From positions 1 to 13,010 of the forward strand of contig JBFFZZ010000062.1 in NCBI GenBank assembly GCA_041568335.1: a stretch of DNA of 13,010 nt, given 5' to 3'. Positions 1 to 6,859 of this stretch are shown here, piece after piece (positions within the stretch are counted from its first letter, which is position 1; every line of letters starts with the position of its first letter). The stretch is from WVWW01 sp041568335 (GTDB taxonomy: Bacteria > Acidobacteriota > Polarisedimenticolia > Polarisedimenticolales > Polarisedimenticolaceae). The translations under genes were made by a program, and so were the position numbers. The notes under the pieces are model-generated. The model saw only the letters and a list, made by a program, of their open reading frames with translations. It made no database searches and was not told where the DNA came from.

Positions 1-1132
1 AGCACTGGCCGTCACAGGCGGCACTCCCCGAGGTGCGCTCTTCCCAGCTGTTCCCGCCGTCGGTCGTGCGCCACAGGCTGGGTTGCCCGTCGGGAGCCGA
101 GGCAAACAGCGCATAGACGGTCGCGGTCGCGCTGGGCGCGATGGCCAGCTCGCAACGCCCCGAGTCGTCGCCCGGGATCCCGTTGTTCGTCTGCTGGGTC
201 CAGGTCACCGCGTTGTCGGTCGACTTGTAGATCCCGTCATCGGTCGCCGCCCAGAAGGTGTCCATCACGGTCGGATCCTGCTGGATCTCGTAAACCTGCT
301 TCGAGGCGAGCTGAACGGTCCAGTTGAGCCCGGCGTCGGTCGACTTGTAGATTCCCCCGTGAAGACCGCTGCCGTCGTTGCACTGTCGGATGCGCCCGCC
401 GACGACCAGATGGTCCGAGTTGCGCGGGTCCACGATCACGTCGGCGAAGCTGGCGAGATCCTCGAGTGTGTTCGAACCGCTGCCGTTGCGCGACTCCCAG
501 CTGTTGCCGCCGTCGGTGCTTCGATACAACCCGAGGCCGAAGTAGGACTCGCAGCTGACGACGTTGTCCCCGGTCCCGACCCAGATCGTGTCGGGGTCGG
601 CGGGATCGTGCTCGATCGCCGCGACGGCCATCGTGCCGACATCCGCAAACAGCTGCGTCCAGCTCAACCCGTCGTCGGTCGATTTCCACAACCCGCCGGC
701 GGCGGAGCCGAAGTAGAGGACGCCTCCAGCCCAGTCCGCAGCCACCGCCGTGGCCCGGCCCGAAACGGTGCCGAAGGCCCAGCCGCCGAAGTTCGACGGC
801 GTGGGGCCTTTGGGGGCCCAGGGATTGAGCGTTTCTGCCAGCCCCTCGGCGCGAAGCGCCTTCTGTTGATCGAGCGCCCGCTTGGCCTGGGCGACGGCCT
901 CGCGCCGGAGCCGTGCGCGATCGTCCGCATTCGAGGTGCCCGCCGTGCGCGACGAGAAGAACCACTCGTTGCGTTTCTGGATCTGTTCTTCCTCACCCAG
1001 CCGTCGTTCGAGTGTGGGCCGGTCGACGTCCCGGGTTTCGTCGGGCGTCGATTGGGCCACGGCGACTCCCGCGGCGAGGATGGCGCAGGCGCATGCCGAG
1101 ACAAGGCGGTCGATCAGCGTCCAACGGTTCAT
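1..1132 (-). CDS. Secreted BNR/Asp-box repeat beta-propeller protein (3' end outside window)
   Basis: The frame is open from ATG at 1132 to the left edge: 377 residues without a stop, so the C-terminus is missing. Residues 1-26 look like a Sec signal peptide (MNRWTLIDR n-region, hydrophobic stretch, cleavage near AVA-Q). Residues 30-100 are charged and probably helical. From about 105 a motif WAPKGPTPSNFGG introduces a propeller with five Asp-boxes of the S/T-x-D-x-G-x-x-W type, at 151-158, 205-212, 264-271, 304-311 (degenerate, STDNAVTW) and 356-363. The Asp-box marks sialidase/sortilin-type propellers, but it is structural and does not prove glycosidase activity; no sialidase arginine triad is evident. 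Likely an exported propeller of unknown ligand. An in-frame ATG at 1201 would add 23 residues; 1132 is preferred because the signal peptide then starts properly and GAGGGG lies upstream. Confidence 0.88.
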   Translation of the reverse strand, partial: MNRWTLIDRLVSACACAILAAGVAVAQSTPDETRDVDRPTLERRLGEEEQIQKRNEWFFSSRTAGTSNADDRARLRREAVAQAKRALDQQKALRAEGLAETLNPWAPKGPTPSNFGGWAFGTVSGRATAVAADWAGGVLYFGSAAGGLWKSTDDGLSWTQLFADVGTMAVAAIEHDPADPDTIWVGTGDNVVSCESYFGLGLYRSTDGGNSWESRNGSGSNTLEDLASFADVIVDPRNSDHLVVGGRIRQCNDGSGLHGGIYKSTDAGLNWTVQLASKQVYEIQQDPTVMDTFWAATDDGIYKSTDNAVTWTQQTNNGIPGDDSGRCELAIAPSATATVYALFASAPDGQPSLWRTTDGGNSWEERTSGSAACDGQC

Positions 1133-1311
1133 TCGAAAAGCCCCTCGTGGTTCGGGTGCCCCCGGAGAGTTGCGGGTGAACTCCTCCCGGGCGAGGCTCA
1201 TCGGCCGGGAGATCCGCTTTTTTATATACGCTGAATTCTAACAAAAAAAGGAAACAACGCGTTCCTCGCGAGATTCCATGGTCGACAGCTTTCTGGCGCG
1301 CTCCGCGCGGC
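1133..1311 (-). promoter_or_regulatory. AT-rich intergenic region, probable promoter of the Asp-box protein gene
   Basis: This 179-base gap is much more AT-rich than its surroundings. Read on the minus strand it holds a T7 run (1249-1243), a TATATA hexamer (1228-1223) that could be a -10 box, and an A6 run (1223-1218). No good -35 box stands 16-18 bases upstream of the hexamer, only T-rich sequence. Near the end of the upstream HD gene (about 1296-1313) is a GC-rich bulged hairpin without a T-tract, so a standard intrinsic terminator is not shown. The promoter call is inference from base composition and the -10-like hexamer. Confidence 0.35.
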
Positions 1312-1905
1312 CTAGGAACCCCCGAGTTCGAGCTCGTCGGCGATCCCGCGTAGCGCTTCGAGCACGAACTCGATGTGCTCGTTCAGATCGACGCCGAGCT
1401 GATCCGCGCCCTCGATGATGTCGGCGCGGTTCACGCTGGCCGCGAACGCCTTGGACTTCATCTTTTTGCGCACGGACTTGACCTTGACGTGGTGCAGCGA
1501 GCGCGTCGGCGTCACCAGCGCGCAGGCGGTGAGGAAGCCGGACAGCTCGTCGCACGCGAATAGAGTTTTTTCAAGTAGCGACTCGCGCGGCACGCCGGAG
1601 TAGTTGGCGTGCGACAGGATGGCTCGACGGAACCACTCGGGGTAACCGTGTTCGGTGAGGATCTCCGAACCGCGAAACGGGTGCTCCTCCGGCGTCGGCC
1701 AACGCTCGTAGTCGAAGTCGTGGAGCAATCCGACGAGGCCCCAGGCATCCGCATCGGCACCGTGCTTTCTTGCGTACGCCCGGCAACCGGCTTCGACGGC
1801 CAGCGCGTGTTTGATCAACCCCGGTTTCTTCGTGTACTCGTGCAGCAGCGCCAGAGCGGCGTTTCGCCCGCCGGGCAGCTCCGCCGCGTTCTCACCAGAG
1901 CCCAT
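1312..1905 (-). CDS. HD-superfamily metal-dependent phosphohydrolase
   Basis: Encodes a 197-residue soluble protein of the HDIG-type family (COG2316-like). The HD metal-site residues are all visible: H33 (KHALAVE), H62-D63 (LLHDFDYE), H75 (EEHPFRG), H99 (ILSHA) and D119 (ACDEL). The order and spacing match small stand-alone HD proteins, which hydrolyse phosphoester or nucleotide substrates using a divalent metal; the substrate here is unknown. The ATG at 1905 is chosen because GAGGGGGA (1919-1912) sits 6 bases upstream, an excellent Shine-Dalgarno site. ATGs at 1941 and 1938 would add a low-complexity, Gly-rich extension and would overlap the region upstream of the divergent methyltransferase gene. 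The stop is TAG. The gene is transcribed toward the Asp-box gene, about 180 bases away. Confidence 0.88.
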   Translation of the reverse strand: MGSGENAAELPGGRNAALALLHEYTKKPGLIKHALAVEAGCRAYARKHGADADAWGLVGLLHDFDYERWPTPEEHPFRGSEILTEHGYPEWFRRAILSHANYSGVPRESLLEKTLFACDELSGFLTACALVTPTRSLHHVKVKSVRKKMKSKAFAASVNRADIIEGADQLGVDLNEHIEFVLEALRGIADELELGGS

Positions 1906-1911
1906 GCCGTG

Positions 1912-1919
1912 TCCCCCTC
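1912..1919 (-). promoter_or_regulatory. Ribosome binding site deciding the HD protein start
   Basis: On the minus strand the sequence is GAGGGGGA, followed by six bases (CACGGC) and ATG at 1905. The in-frame ATGs at 1941 and 1938 have only an A-rich stretch upstream, so this site favours the shorter protein. Confidence 0.6.
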
Positions 1920-1972
1920 GTTGATCGCCATTCTCCATCATGTTAGCGTTTTTCTTTCTCCACGAGCACGCG

Positions 1973-2614
1973 ATGGACCTCGTTCACCCCGACATCGATC
2001 GGTATCTGGGCCGCTGGGCCGCAATCGACGACCCGGTCGTCGTCGAGATGGAACGCCTCGCTCGCGAGCGCGGCTTCCCCATCGTGGGGCCGCAGGTCGG
2101 CCGGTTGCTGCTCGCGCTGGCGCGTTCGATCGGGGCCGGGCGGGTGCTCGAGCTCGGGTCGGGCTTCGGTTACAGCGCCTGGTGGTTCGCGATGGCGGTG
2201 GGACCGGAGGGGCGCGTGATCCTGACCGAGGGATCCTCCGACAACGCCGGGCTCGCGCGCGACTTCCTGGATCGCGCCGGGCTGGGCGAGCGTGTCGAGA
2301 TTCGCGTCGGAGACGGTCTGGAGATCGCGAACGAGTATCCCGGCCCGTTCGACATCGTGTTCAACGACATCGACAAACAGGATTACCCGCGTGCCCTGCC
2401 CGTGGCCCGAGAGCGACTGCGTCCGGGCGGGCTGTTCATCACCGACAACATGCTCTGGCAAGGACGTGTGCTCGACGAGACCGGCGCCGACGCGGCGACA
2501 CGCGGTGTCCTGGATCTCACGAGTGCGCTCTACGCCGCGCCCGACCTGGACACCACGATCCTGCCGATCCGCGACGGCGTCGCGGTTGCGGTGCTGAGGG
2601 GTACAACCGCATGA
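1973..2614 (+). CDS. Class I SAM-dependent O-methyltransferase (COMT/CCoAOMT-like)
   Basis: Encodes 213 residues, typical for the bacterial cation-dependent O-methyltransferase family (Methyltransf_3, COG4122). The SAM-binding motif I is VLELGSGFG (58-66), with E86 ending strand 2. The metal-site block FNDIDKQDY (130-138) corresponds to the family's FxDADKxxY, and ITDNMLWQGRV (156-166) carries the metal-binding D158-N159 and the characteristic Trp-x-Gly-x-Val. Family members methylate catechol-like hydroxyls; the substrate here is unknown. An ATG at 1940 would add a residue string (MLAFFFLHEHA) that no family member needs and would overlap the divergent HD region, so 1973 is preferred, although no strong Shine-Dalgarno site is visible. 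The stop overlaps the next ATG (ATGA at 2611-2614), indicating translational coupling. Confidence 0.88.
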   Translation: MDLVHPDIDRYLGRWAAIDDPVVVEMERLARERGFPIVGPQVGRLLLALARSIGAGRVLELGSGFGYSAWWFAMAVGPEGRVILTEGSSDNAGLARDFLDRAGLGERVEIRVGDGLEIANEYPGPFDIVFNDIDKQDYPRALPVARERLRPGGLFITDNMLWQGRVLDETGADAATRGVLDLTSALYAAPDLDTTILPIRDGVAVAVLRGTTA

Positions 2615-3291
2615 CGTCGCCTGCCGGCCGCCCGTTCGTCTTCATCAACATGGCGATGACCGTCGACGGCAAGATCACATCCGCGAAGCGCGAGTACCCG
2701 AAGTTCTCCTCGCCCCAGGATCGGATTCGGATGGACCGATTGCGTGCCGCTGCTGACGCGTTGATGGTCGCGGCGGGAACCATCCGTGCGGACAACCCGA
2801 CGTTCCACGTACGGACGCGAGAGGTGCGCGAGGCGGCGGGAAACCCCGTGCTCCATCGCGTCGCGGTGAGCGCGAGCGGTGAGATCCCGGCGGACAGCCG
2901 GTTCTTCGACACGTCGCACGGTGGCGACAGCATCCTGGTGACGAGCGAGGCGGTTTCCGAAGCGACCCTCGCACGGTTCGACGGCCGTGCCGAAATCTGG
3001 CGTCTGGGTCGTGAGAGCGTCGATCTGCATGCGACGCTCGCCGCGTTGAGCGAGCGCGGGATTCAACGATTGCTCGTCGAGGGAGGCGGGGAACTGAACT
3101 GGAGCCTGCTCCAGGCGGATCTCGTCGACGAGCTGTGCGTCACGATCGCCCCCGCACTCCTGGGCGGCGGTGACGCGCCGACGCTGCTCGGCGGGTTGGG
3201 CTGGCCGATGAGCGAGCAGCGCCGGTTACGGCTGCTGGAGCTCGACCGCGACGAGGACGAGCTGTACTGTCGCTACGCGATCCTCGGGTGA
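2611..3291 (+). CDS. Stand-alone RibD C-terminal-type reductase (DHFR fold)
   Basis: Encodes 226 residues of the RibD_C family, which adopts a dihydrofolate-reductase-like NADPH fold. Visible signatures are MTVDGKI (16-22), AAGTIRADNPTF (54-65) and LLVEGGGELNWSLL (154-167), followed by DELCVTIAPALLGGG (173-187). In riboflavin synthesis this domain reduces the ribosylamino group of the pyrimidine intermediate to ribityl. Here the N-terminal deaminase domain of bifunctional RibD is absent, as in the fungal/archaeal reductases (Rib7-like). It could therefore be a riboflavin enzyme with a separate deaminase, or a paralogue reducing another pterin- or pyrimidine-like substrate; no other rib gene is in the window. 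The frame is open far upstream, but that stretch is antisense to the HD gene; the start at 2611 overlaps the methyltransferase stop and begins just before the conserved domain. Confidence 0.87.
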   Translation: MTSPAGRPFVFINMAMTVDGKITSAKREYPKFSSPQDRIRMDRLRAAADALMVAAGTIRADNPTFHVRTREVREAAGNPVLHRVAVSASGEIPADSRFFDTSHGGDSILVTSEAVSEATLARFDGRAEIWRLGRESVDLHATLAALSERGIQRLLVEGGGELNWSLLQADLVDELCVTIAPALLGGGDAPTLLGGLGWPMSEQRRLRLLELDRDEDELYCRYAILG

Positions 3292-3294
3292 CGC

Positions 3295-3963
3295 ATGACC
3301 AAGACGAAGAAACGCGCCCCGCGCGAGTCCTTCGAGGCGAAAAAGGCACGCGCGAAGAAACTGATCCGTGGGCTGCGCAAACTCTACGCGGATGCGGACT
3401 GCGCGCTGCACCACGGGAGCGCGCTCGAGCTGCTGGTCGCGACGATCCTCTCCGCGCAGTGCACCGACGAACGAGTCAATCAGGTCACGCCGAAGTTGTT
3501 CGCCAAATACAAGGATGCGCGCGCTTACGCGGACGCCGACCCCGACGAGTTGGAAGAGCTGATCCGAACGACCGGGTTCTTTCGCAACAAGGCGCGCTCG
3601 ATCCAGGGTCTCGGGCGCGCGCTCATGGAACACCATGACGGCGAGGTGCCTTCGGACATGGAGCAGCTCGTAAAGTTGCCGGGCGTTGGTCGCAAGACGG
3701 CGAACGTGCTTCGCGGGACCTGGTTCGGCCTGCCGGGGATCACCGTCGACACACACGTGAGACGACTCGCCGGCCGCCTCGGGCTGACGACACGAACGGA
3801 TCCTGTAAAGATCGAGTTCGAGTTGCAAAAGCTATTCCCGGAAAAGGACTGGACTTTCGCCTCGCATGCCTTGATCTGGCACGGCCGACGTGTCTGCAAC
3901 GCGCGACGACCCGAATGCGACCGCTGCGCGCTGCGCCCGGATTGCCCGTTCCCGGACAGGTAG
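3295..3963 (+). CDS. nth: Endonuclease III (DNA glycosylase/AP lyase, 4Fe-4S)
   Basis: Encodes 222 residues, the usual length. The enzyme excises oxidised pyrimidines and cleaves the abasic site in base excision repair. The helix-hairpin-helix motif is LPGVGRKTANV (128-138), containing the catalytic lysine K134; the catalytic aspartate is D152 in ITVDTHV. The C-terminal cluster loop has the canonical C-x6-C-x2-C-x5-C arrangement at C201, C208, C211 and C217, so an intact 4Fe-4S cluster is expected. The N-terminal 25 residues are Lys/Arg-rich and slightly longer than in E. coli Nth, plausible for DNA contact. The start lies 3 bases after the preceding stop, so it is probably co-transcribed with the reductase and methyltransferase. 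No frameshift or missing key residue is seen. Confidence 0.96.
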   Translation: MTKTKKRAPRESFEAKKARAKKLIRGLRKLYADADCALHHGSALELLVATILSAQCTDERVNQVTPKLFAKYKDARAYADADPDELEELIRTTGFFRNKARSIQGLGRALMEHHDGEVPSDMEQLVKLPGVGRKTANVLRGTWFGLPGITVDTHVRRLAGRLGLTTRTDPVKIEFELQKLFPEKDWTFASHALIWHGRRVCNARRPECDRCALRPDCPFPDR

Positions 3964-3986
3964 CGCCAAAAGGCGATTTGCGCAAC

Positions 3987-4015
3987 TGGGCAGAACCTTG
4001 ACGCGGCGGTATATT
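3987..4015 (+). promoter_or_regulatory. Possible sigma-70 promoter for the rhodanese-methyltransferase gene
   Basis: In the 83-base gap after nth, TGGGCA (3987-3992) and TATATT (4010-4015) are separated by 17 bases, matching four of six and five of six consensus positions. Transcription would begin near 4022, leaving a leader of about 25 bases that contains GAGGA before the GTG start at 4047. A short hairpin (CGCC-AAAA-GGCG, 3964-3975) follows the nth stop but has no proper T-tract. Inference from sequence match only. Confidence 0.4.
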
Positions 4016-4046
4016 GCCGGGTGGCGCGAATGGCCGCGAGGACATT

Positions 4047-4922
4047 GTGACTACCCCGCAACGTTTTCTGACCATCGACGGCGAAGAGCTCTACCGCAGG
4101 CTCGCCACCGGCGAGTCGGTCGTCGTCCTCGACGTCCGCACTGAAACGGAATTCCAGGATCGTCACATCCCGGGCTCGACGCTGGTTCCTCTGCATGAGC
4201 TCGAAGGCCGACTCAACGAGTTACCCAACGGCGGTACCCCGATCGCTCTGGTCTGCCAGCACGGCCAGCGGGGCGCGGCGGCGTGTCGGTTCCTCGCCGA
4301 GCACGGCTTTACTCCGCTGCTGAACCTCGAGGGCGGCATCGAAGCGTGGCCGGGTCCGCTGACCGCGGGTACGTCCAACGGCGACCACCACCACGGAATC
4401 GCACCGTCGTCATTCCTGCTCGAGGGCTTCGACTTACTCCCGTGCGGCCTGACCCTGGATATCGCGATGGGCGAAGGTCGTAACGCGATATATCTCGCCT
4501 CGCGTGGCTTTGATGTCGACGGCGTCGACGCGGACCCGCAGGCGGTATCGCGGGCGCGCGCGGCGGCGCGCAAGCTCGGTGTGCCGATACGAGCCGTCGT
4601 CGGCAACCTCCAGGATGGCACCTACATCCTTCCGATCGAAACGTACGACGTCATCGTCTGCTTTAACTATCTGCACCGGCCGCTGTTCCAAGACATCCGT
4701 TCCGGTCTCGTTCCCGGTGGCGTCGTGGTGTACCAGACGTTCACCCACGAACAGCCGCGATACGGTCGTCCCCGCAACCCGGCGCACCTGCTGAAACCGG
4801 GCGAGCTAAAAAAGGCCTTCGCGGGTTACGAGATCCTGCGTTATCGCGAGAGGATCGGGCCCGCTCGACGCAGCGGCCAGATGCGGGCCATCGCCGGAAT
4901 TGTCGCCCGTAAACCGGCGTGA
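4047..4922 (+). CDS. Rhodanese domain fused to a TehB-like SAM methyltransferase
   Basis: Encodes 291 residues in two domains. Residues 5-105 are a rhodanese domain: LDVRTETEF (28-36), HIPGSTLVPL (40-49), the active-site loop VCQHGQRG (69-76) with catalytic C70, and NLEGGIEAW (93-101). A short linker with HHH (114-116) leads to a class I methyltransferase resembling TehB and its relatives: LTLDIAMGEGRNAIYLA (135-151) binds SAM, VDADPQAV follows strand 2, and the domain continues through FNYLHRPLF to the C-terminus. Rhodanese domains move sulfane sulfur on a cysteine; TehB-type enzymes methylate chalcogen oxyanions or small molecules. The fusion suggests methylation of a sulfur, selenium or tellurium species or a thiol, which is inference. 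The GTG at 4047 is chosen because GAGGA lies 4-8 bases upstream; a TTG at 4014 is less likely because it lies within the possible -10 box. Confidence 0.87.
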   Translation: MTTPQRFLTIDGEELYRRLATGESVVVLDVRTETEFQDRHIPGSTLVPLHELEGRLNELPNGGTPIALVCQHGQRGAAACRFLAEHGFTPLLNLEGGIEAWPGPLTAGTSNGDHHHGIAPSSFLLEGFDLLPCGLTLDIAMGEGRNAIYLASRGFDVDGVDADPQAVSRARAAARKLGVPIRAVVGNLQDGTYILPIETYDVIVCFNYLHRPLFQDIRSGLVPGGVVVYQTFTHEQPRYGRPRNPAHLLKPGELKKAFAGYEILRYRERIGPARRSGQMRAIAGIVARKPA

Positions 4923-4923
4923 C

Positions 4924-5583
4924 GTGATCGAGCTGGCCCCGGTCTTCCCGCTACCCAACACCGTGCTGTTCCCCGACACGGTGCTCCCGCTGCACATCTT
5001 CGAACCGCGCTACCGCCGGATGATCGATGACGTGTCCGGCGGCGATGGACACCTCGCCATCGCGTTGCTCGAGCCGGGGTTCGAGGAGGATTACGAAGGC
5101 TCACCCGCGTTCCATCGCGTCGGAACGCTCGGCCGGATCGAGAATCTCGAGAAGCTGGACAACGGCCGCTTCAACCTGCATCTGGTTGGATTACGTCGCG
5201 TCGAGTTCGAGGAGATTCCGTCGCCGACACCCTATCGCGTGGCCCGCCTCATCGCGCGAGACGAGAGCGGTATCGACGATGCGGATCCCGAGGTCGTCCG
5301 CGCCAAGCTCGACCTTCTCGCATCGCACGCTTTCCTGGTGCAGCAGGTCGCGGGCGAGACGGGGTCGAGCCTCGCGGCCAACGACCGTCTCACCTTCCGT
5401 GCCGCGGTCAACGGCGCCTGCGCGAACATGCCGATCGAAGCTCGGCTCCGACAGGTGCTGCTGGAGATCGACGACCTCCGCGAGCGGCAACGCAGCGCCC
5501 AGAGCTTGGTCAACGAAGTGCTCGAGCGGGTGATGACGTTGAGGACGCCGGATGTGATACGGGACGAGGGTCTGCTGAATTAG
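4924..5583 (+). CDS. Lon N-terminal (substrate-binding) domain protein
   Basis: Encodes a 219-residue protein consisting of a Lon-type substrate-binding domain without the AAA+ ATPase or the Ser-Lys protease domain (COG2802-like). The N-terminus carries the family hallmark VFPLPNTVLFPDTVLPL (7-23) and HIFEPRYRRM (24-33), then GTLGRIENLEKLDNGRFNL (68-86), and a helical C-terminal part (125-205). Such stand-alone proteins are widespread; their role is poorly defined, possibly substrate or partner binding. The start is GTG at 4924, one base after the upstream TGA (4920-4922), implying coupled translation; a TTG at 4900 inside the upstream gene would add only eight residues and is less likely. 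No Shine-Dalgarno site is evident, which fits reinitiation. Stop is TAG. Confidence 0.88.
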   Translation: MIELAPVFPLPNTVLFPDTVLPLHIFEPRYRRMIDDVSGGDGHLAIALLEPGFEEDYEGSPAFHRVGTLGRIENLEKLDNGRFNLHLVGLRRVEFEEIPSPTPYRVARLIARDESGIDDADPEVVRAKLDLLASHAFLVQQVAGETGSSLAANDRLTFRAAVNGACANMPIEARLRQVLLEIDDLRERQRSAQSLVNEVLERVMTLRTPDVIRDEGLLN

Positions 5584-5592
5584 GATTCGGCG

Positions 5593-5618
5593 CTGTAGCC
5601 GGCCAGACAGCGGCTCAG
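5593..5618 (+). terminator. Hairpin just after the Lon-domain gene (possible terminator)
   Basis: CTG-T-AGCCG (5593-5601) pairs with CGGCT-CAG (5611-5618), giving eight base pairs with one bulged T and a nine-base loop. It starts ten bases after the stop codon, where a terminator would be expected between convergent genes. No T-tract follows, so it is either Rho-assisted or only a 3' stabilising hairpin. Confidence 0.3.
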
Positions 5619-5679
5619 TCGATCGTTCAGGCGTCAGAGTGCCCTTCGACAAAGGCTACACGTTGCGCTCTCGAACCTG

Positions 5680-5697
5680 CCGGCTTTTTTCTGCCGG
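5680..5697 (-). terminator. Hairpin at the 3' end of moaA (possible terminator)
   Basis: CCGGC (5680-5684) and GCCGG (5693-5697) are complementary around an eight-base loop that is A-rich on the minus strand. It begins three bases beyond the moaA stop. A second small hairpin, GCCTTT-GTCG-AAGGGC on the minus strand (5656-5641), lies further downstream. Neither is followed by a T-tract. The 116-base convergent gap (5584-5699) holds no gene I can support. Confidence 0.3.
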
Positions 5698-5699
5698 AC

Positions 5700-6692
5700 T
5701 TATCCCCCGATCTGATGCATCGTGCGGGTTTGCGGCCGGACGCGGCGCTCTTCGAGGATCTGCAACGCGCCACCGCGGCCCTTCCGCGCCACGGTATCGC
5801 GGATGCGTTGCAGTAGTTCCTCGTCATCGGCGCCGGCGCGAAGCGGTGTCTTGAGGTCGCACTCGACATCGTCGTAGAGGCAGACGCGGAAGATCCCGTC
5901 GGACGTGAGTCGCAACCTCGAGCAACTCGCACAGAACGGTGCGCTGATCGAATCGATGAAACCGATTCGGCCGCGGCCGTCGGCGAATCTCCAGCGCGTC
6001 GCCGGCGCGTGCGGGTCTCCATCGGGATCCGGCTCGATCGGCCAGCGGCGCAAGATCCTGCGCCGCAGCTCGTCGCCGTGCACGACACGCTCGGGGCGCC
6101 AGCTGCCGTCGTTCTCGAGCGGCATGTACTCGATCAGCCGGAGCTCCCAACCCTGCTCCCGACAACGTTCGACGAGAGTCTCGAGCTCGCTCTCGTTGAC
6201 CCCGCGGAGGATCACGGCGTTGACCTTGACCGGGCTCAGTCCCGCGCGAACCGCTGCTTTCAGACCGTCGAGCACGTCGGCCAAACGGTCGCGGCGGGTG
6301 ATACGGCGGAAGTGCTCGGGATCGAGCGTGTCCAGGCTGACGTTGATGCGCGACAGGCCGGCCTCGACGAGATCGTCGACGTATCGTGCAAGCAGGATGC
6401 CGTTGGTGGTCAGCGAGAGGTCGTCGATGGTGTCGATCGAGCGCAACATCTTGATCAACACGGGAAGGTCGCGGCGCACGAGCGGCTCGCCGCCGGTGAT
6501 GCGCAGCTTGCGCACCCCGTGTGCAGAAGCGATTCGCGCCAGACGGGTGATCTCCTCGTAACTGAGGATGGTCTCGTGCGGGTACCAGACCGGCTCCGAC
6601 GGCATGCAGTAGGTGCAGCGCAGGTTGCAGCGGTCCGTCACGGAGATCCGCAGATCGTCGTGTACCCGCCCGAATCGATCGATCAGATTCAT
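5700..6692 (-). CDS. moaA: GTP 3',8-cyclase MoaA (radical SAM, molybdenum cofactor synthesis)
   Basis: Encodes 330 residues, the family length. MoaA converts GTP to 3',8-cyclo-GTP, the first step of molybdopterin synthesis. The radical-SAM cluster motif C-x3-C-x2-C is CNLRCTYC (C22, C26, C29), GGEP (67-70) binds SAM, and the second 4Fe-4S cluster that binds GTP is C254-x2-C257-x13-C271, exactly canonical. The conserved C-terminal Gly-Gly tail, needed for catalysis, is present (MHQIGG, 325-330). The ATG at 6692 is chosen because GGAG lies 6 bases upstream and the protein then starts like other MoaA proteins (MNLIDRFGR); the frame is open upstream to 6800, but that extension lies over the promoter. 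No other moa, mob or moe gene is in the window. Convergent with the Lon-domain gene and divergent from the phosphatase gene. Confidence 0.96.
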   Translation of the reverse strand: MNLIDRFGRVHDDLRISVTDRCNLRCTYCMPSEPVWYPHETILSYEEITRLARIASAHGVRKLRITGGEPLVRRDLPVLIKMLRSIDTIDDLSLTTNGILLARYVDDLVEAGLSRINVSLDTLDPEHFRRITRRDRLADVLDGLKAAVRAGLSPVKVNAVILRGVNESELETLVERCREQGWELRLIEYMPLENDGSWRPERVVHGDELRRRILRRWPIEPDPDGDPHAPATRWRFADGRGRIGFIDSISAPFCASCSRLRLTSDGIFRVCLYDDVECDLKTPLRAGADDEELLQRIRDTVARKGRGGALQILEERRVRPQTRTMHQIGG

Positions 6693-6698
6693 CCCTGT

Positions 6699-6714
6699 CT
6701 CCACCGTTATTATA
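6699..6714 (-). promoter_or_regulatory. moaA -10 box and short leader
   Basis: The minus strand reads TATAAT at 6714-6709, a perfect -10 hexamer. The expected start of transcription is near 6702, so the leader is only about ten bases and consists almost entirely of the GGAG Shine-Dalgarno site (6702-6699) and a short spacer. The -35 region (about 6737-6732, GCGAGA) does not match consensus, so an activator or an unusual sigma preference is possible. No room is left for a Moco riboswitch in the mRNA leader. Confidence 0.55.
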
Positions 6715-6751
6715 CGAACCGTTTCGAATTCTCTCGCCCACGGGGATTTTC

Positions 6752-6760
6752 GGGGGGGGG
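6752..6760 (+). repeat. Nine-guanine homopolymer in the moaA/phosphatase divergent gap
   Basis: Nine consecutive G bases follow GGGGATTTTC. The run is non-coding with the starts chosen here and is the longest homopolymer I noticed. It may vary in length between cells by slippage or be a sequencing artefact. The rest of the gap (6693-6859) contains the moaA promoter; I see no convincing promoter for the plus-strand gene, only a TAACAT at 6829-6834. Confidence 0.6.
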
Positions 6761-6859
6761 CGCGTACGCCGGTGACGAGCGATTCGAATACAACGGGCAC
6801 CGATGTGTTCCACCTGCGGGGCGTCGGCTAACATGACGATCGGTTTTACGGGCGGACGC

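Noticed and set aside
83..1234. Long plus-strand open frame of 383 codons
   Set aside because: It lies opposite the Asp-box protein gene, is rich in Arg, Gly and Val without recognisable motifs, and is a by-product of high GC. The minus frame has a signal peptide and five Asp-boxes.
1940..1972. ATG at 1940 as start of the O-methyltransferase
   Set aside because: It adds MLAFFFLHEHA with no ribosome binding site and extends toward the divergent HD gene; the protein starting at 1973 has the family's usual length and N-terminus.
1609..2610. Upstream in-frame extension of the RibD-C reductase by 334 codons
   Set aside because: The extension is antisense to the HD gene and out of frame with the methyltransferase gene. 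Its translation is Arg-rich and has no domain; the ATGA overlap at 2611 is the natural start.
3998..4015. TTGACG (3998-4003) with TATATT (4010-4015) as a promoter
   Set aside because: The spacer is only six bases, far too short for sigma-70; TGGGCA at 3987-3992 gives the correct 17-base spacing instead.
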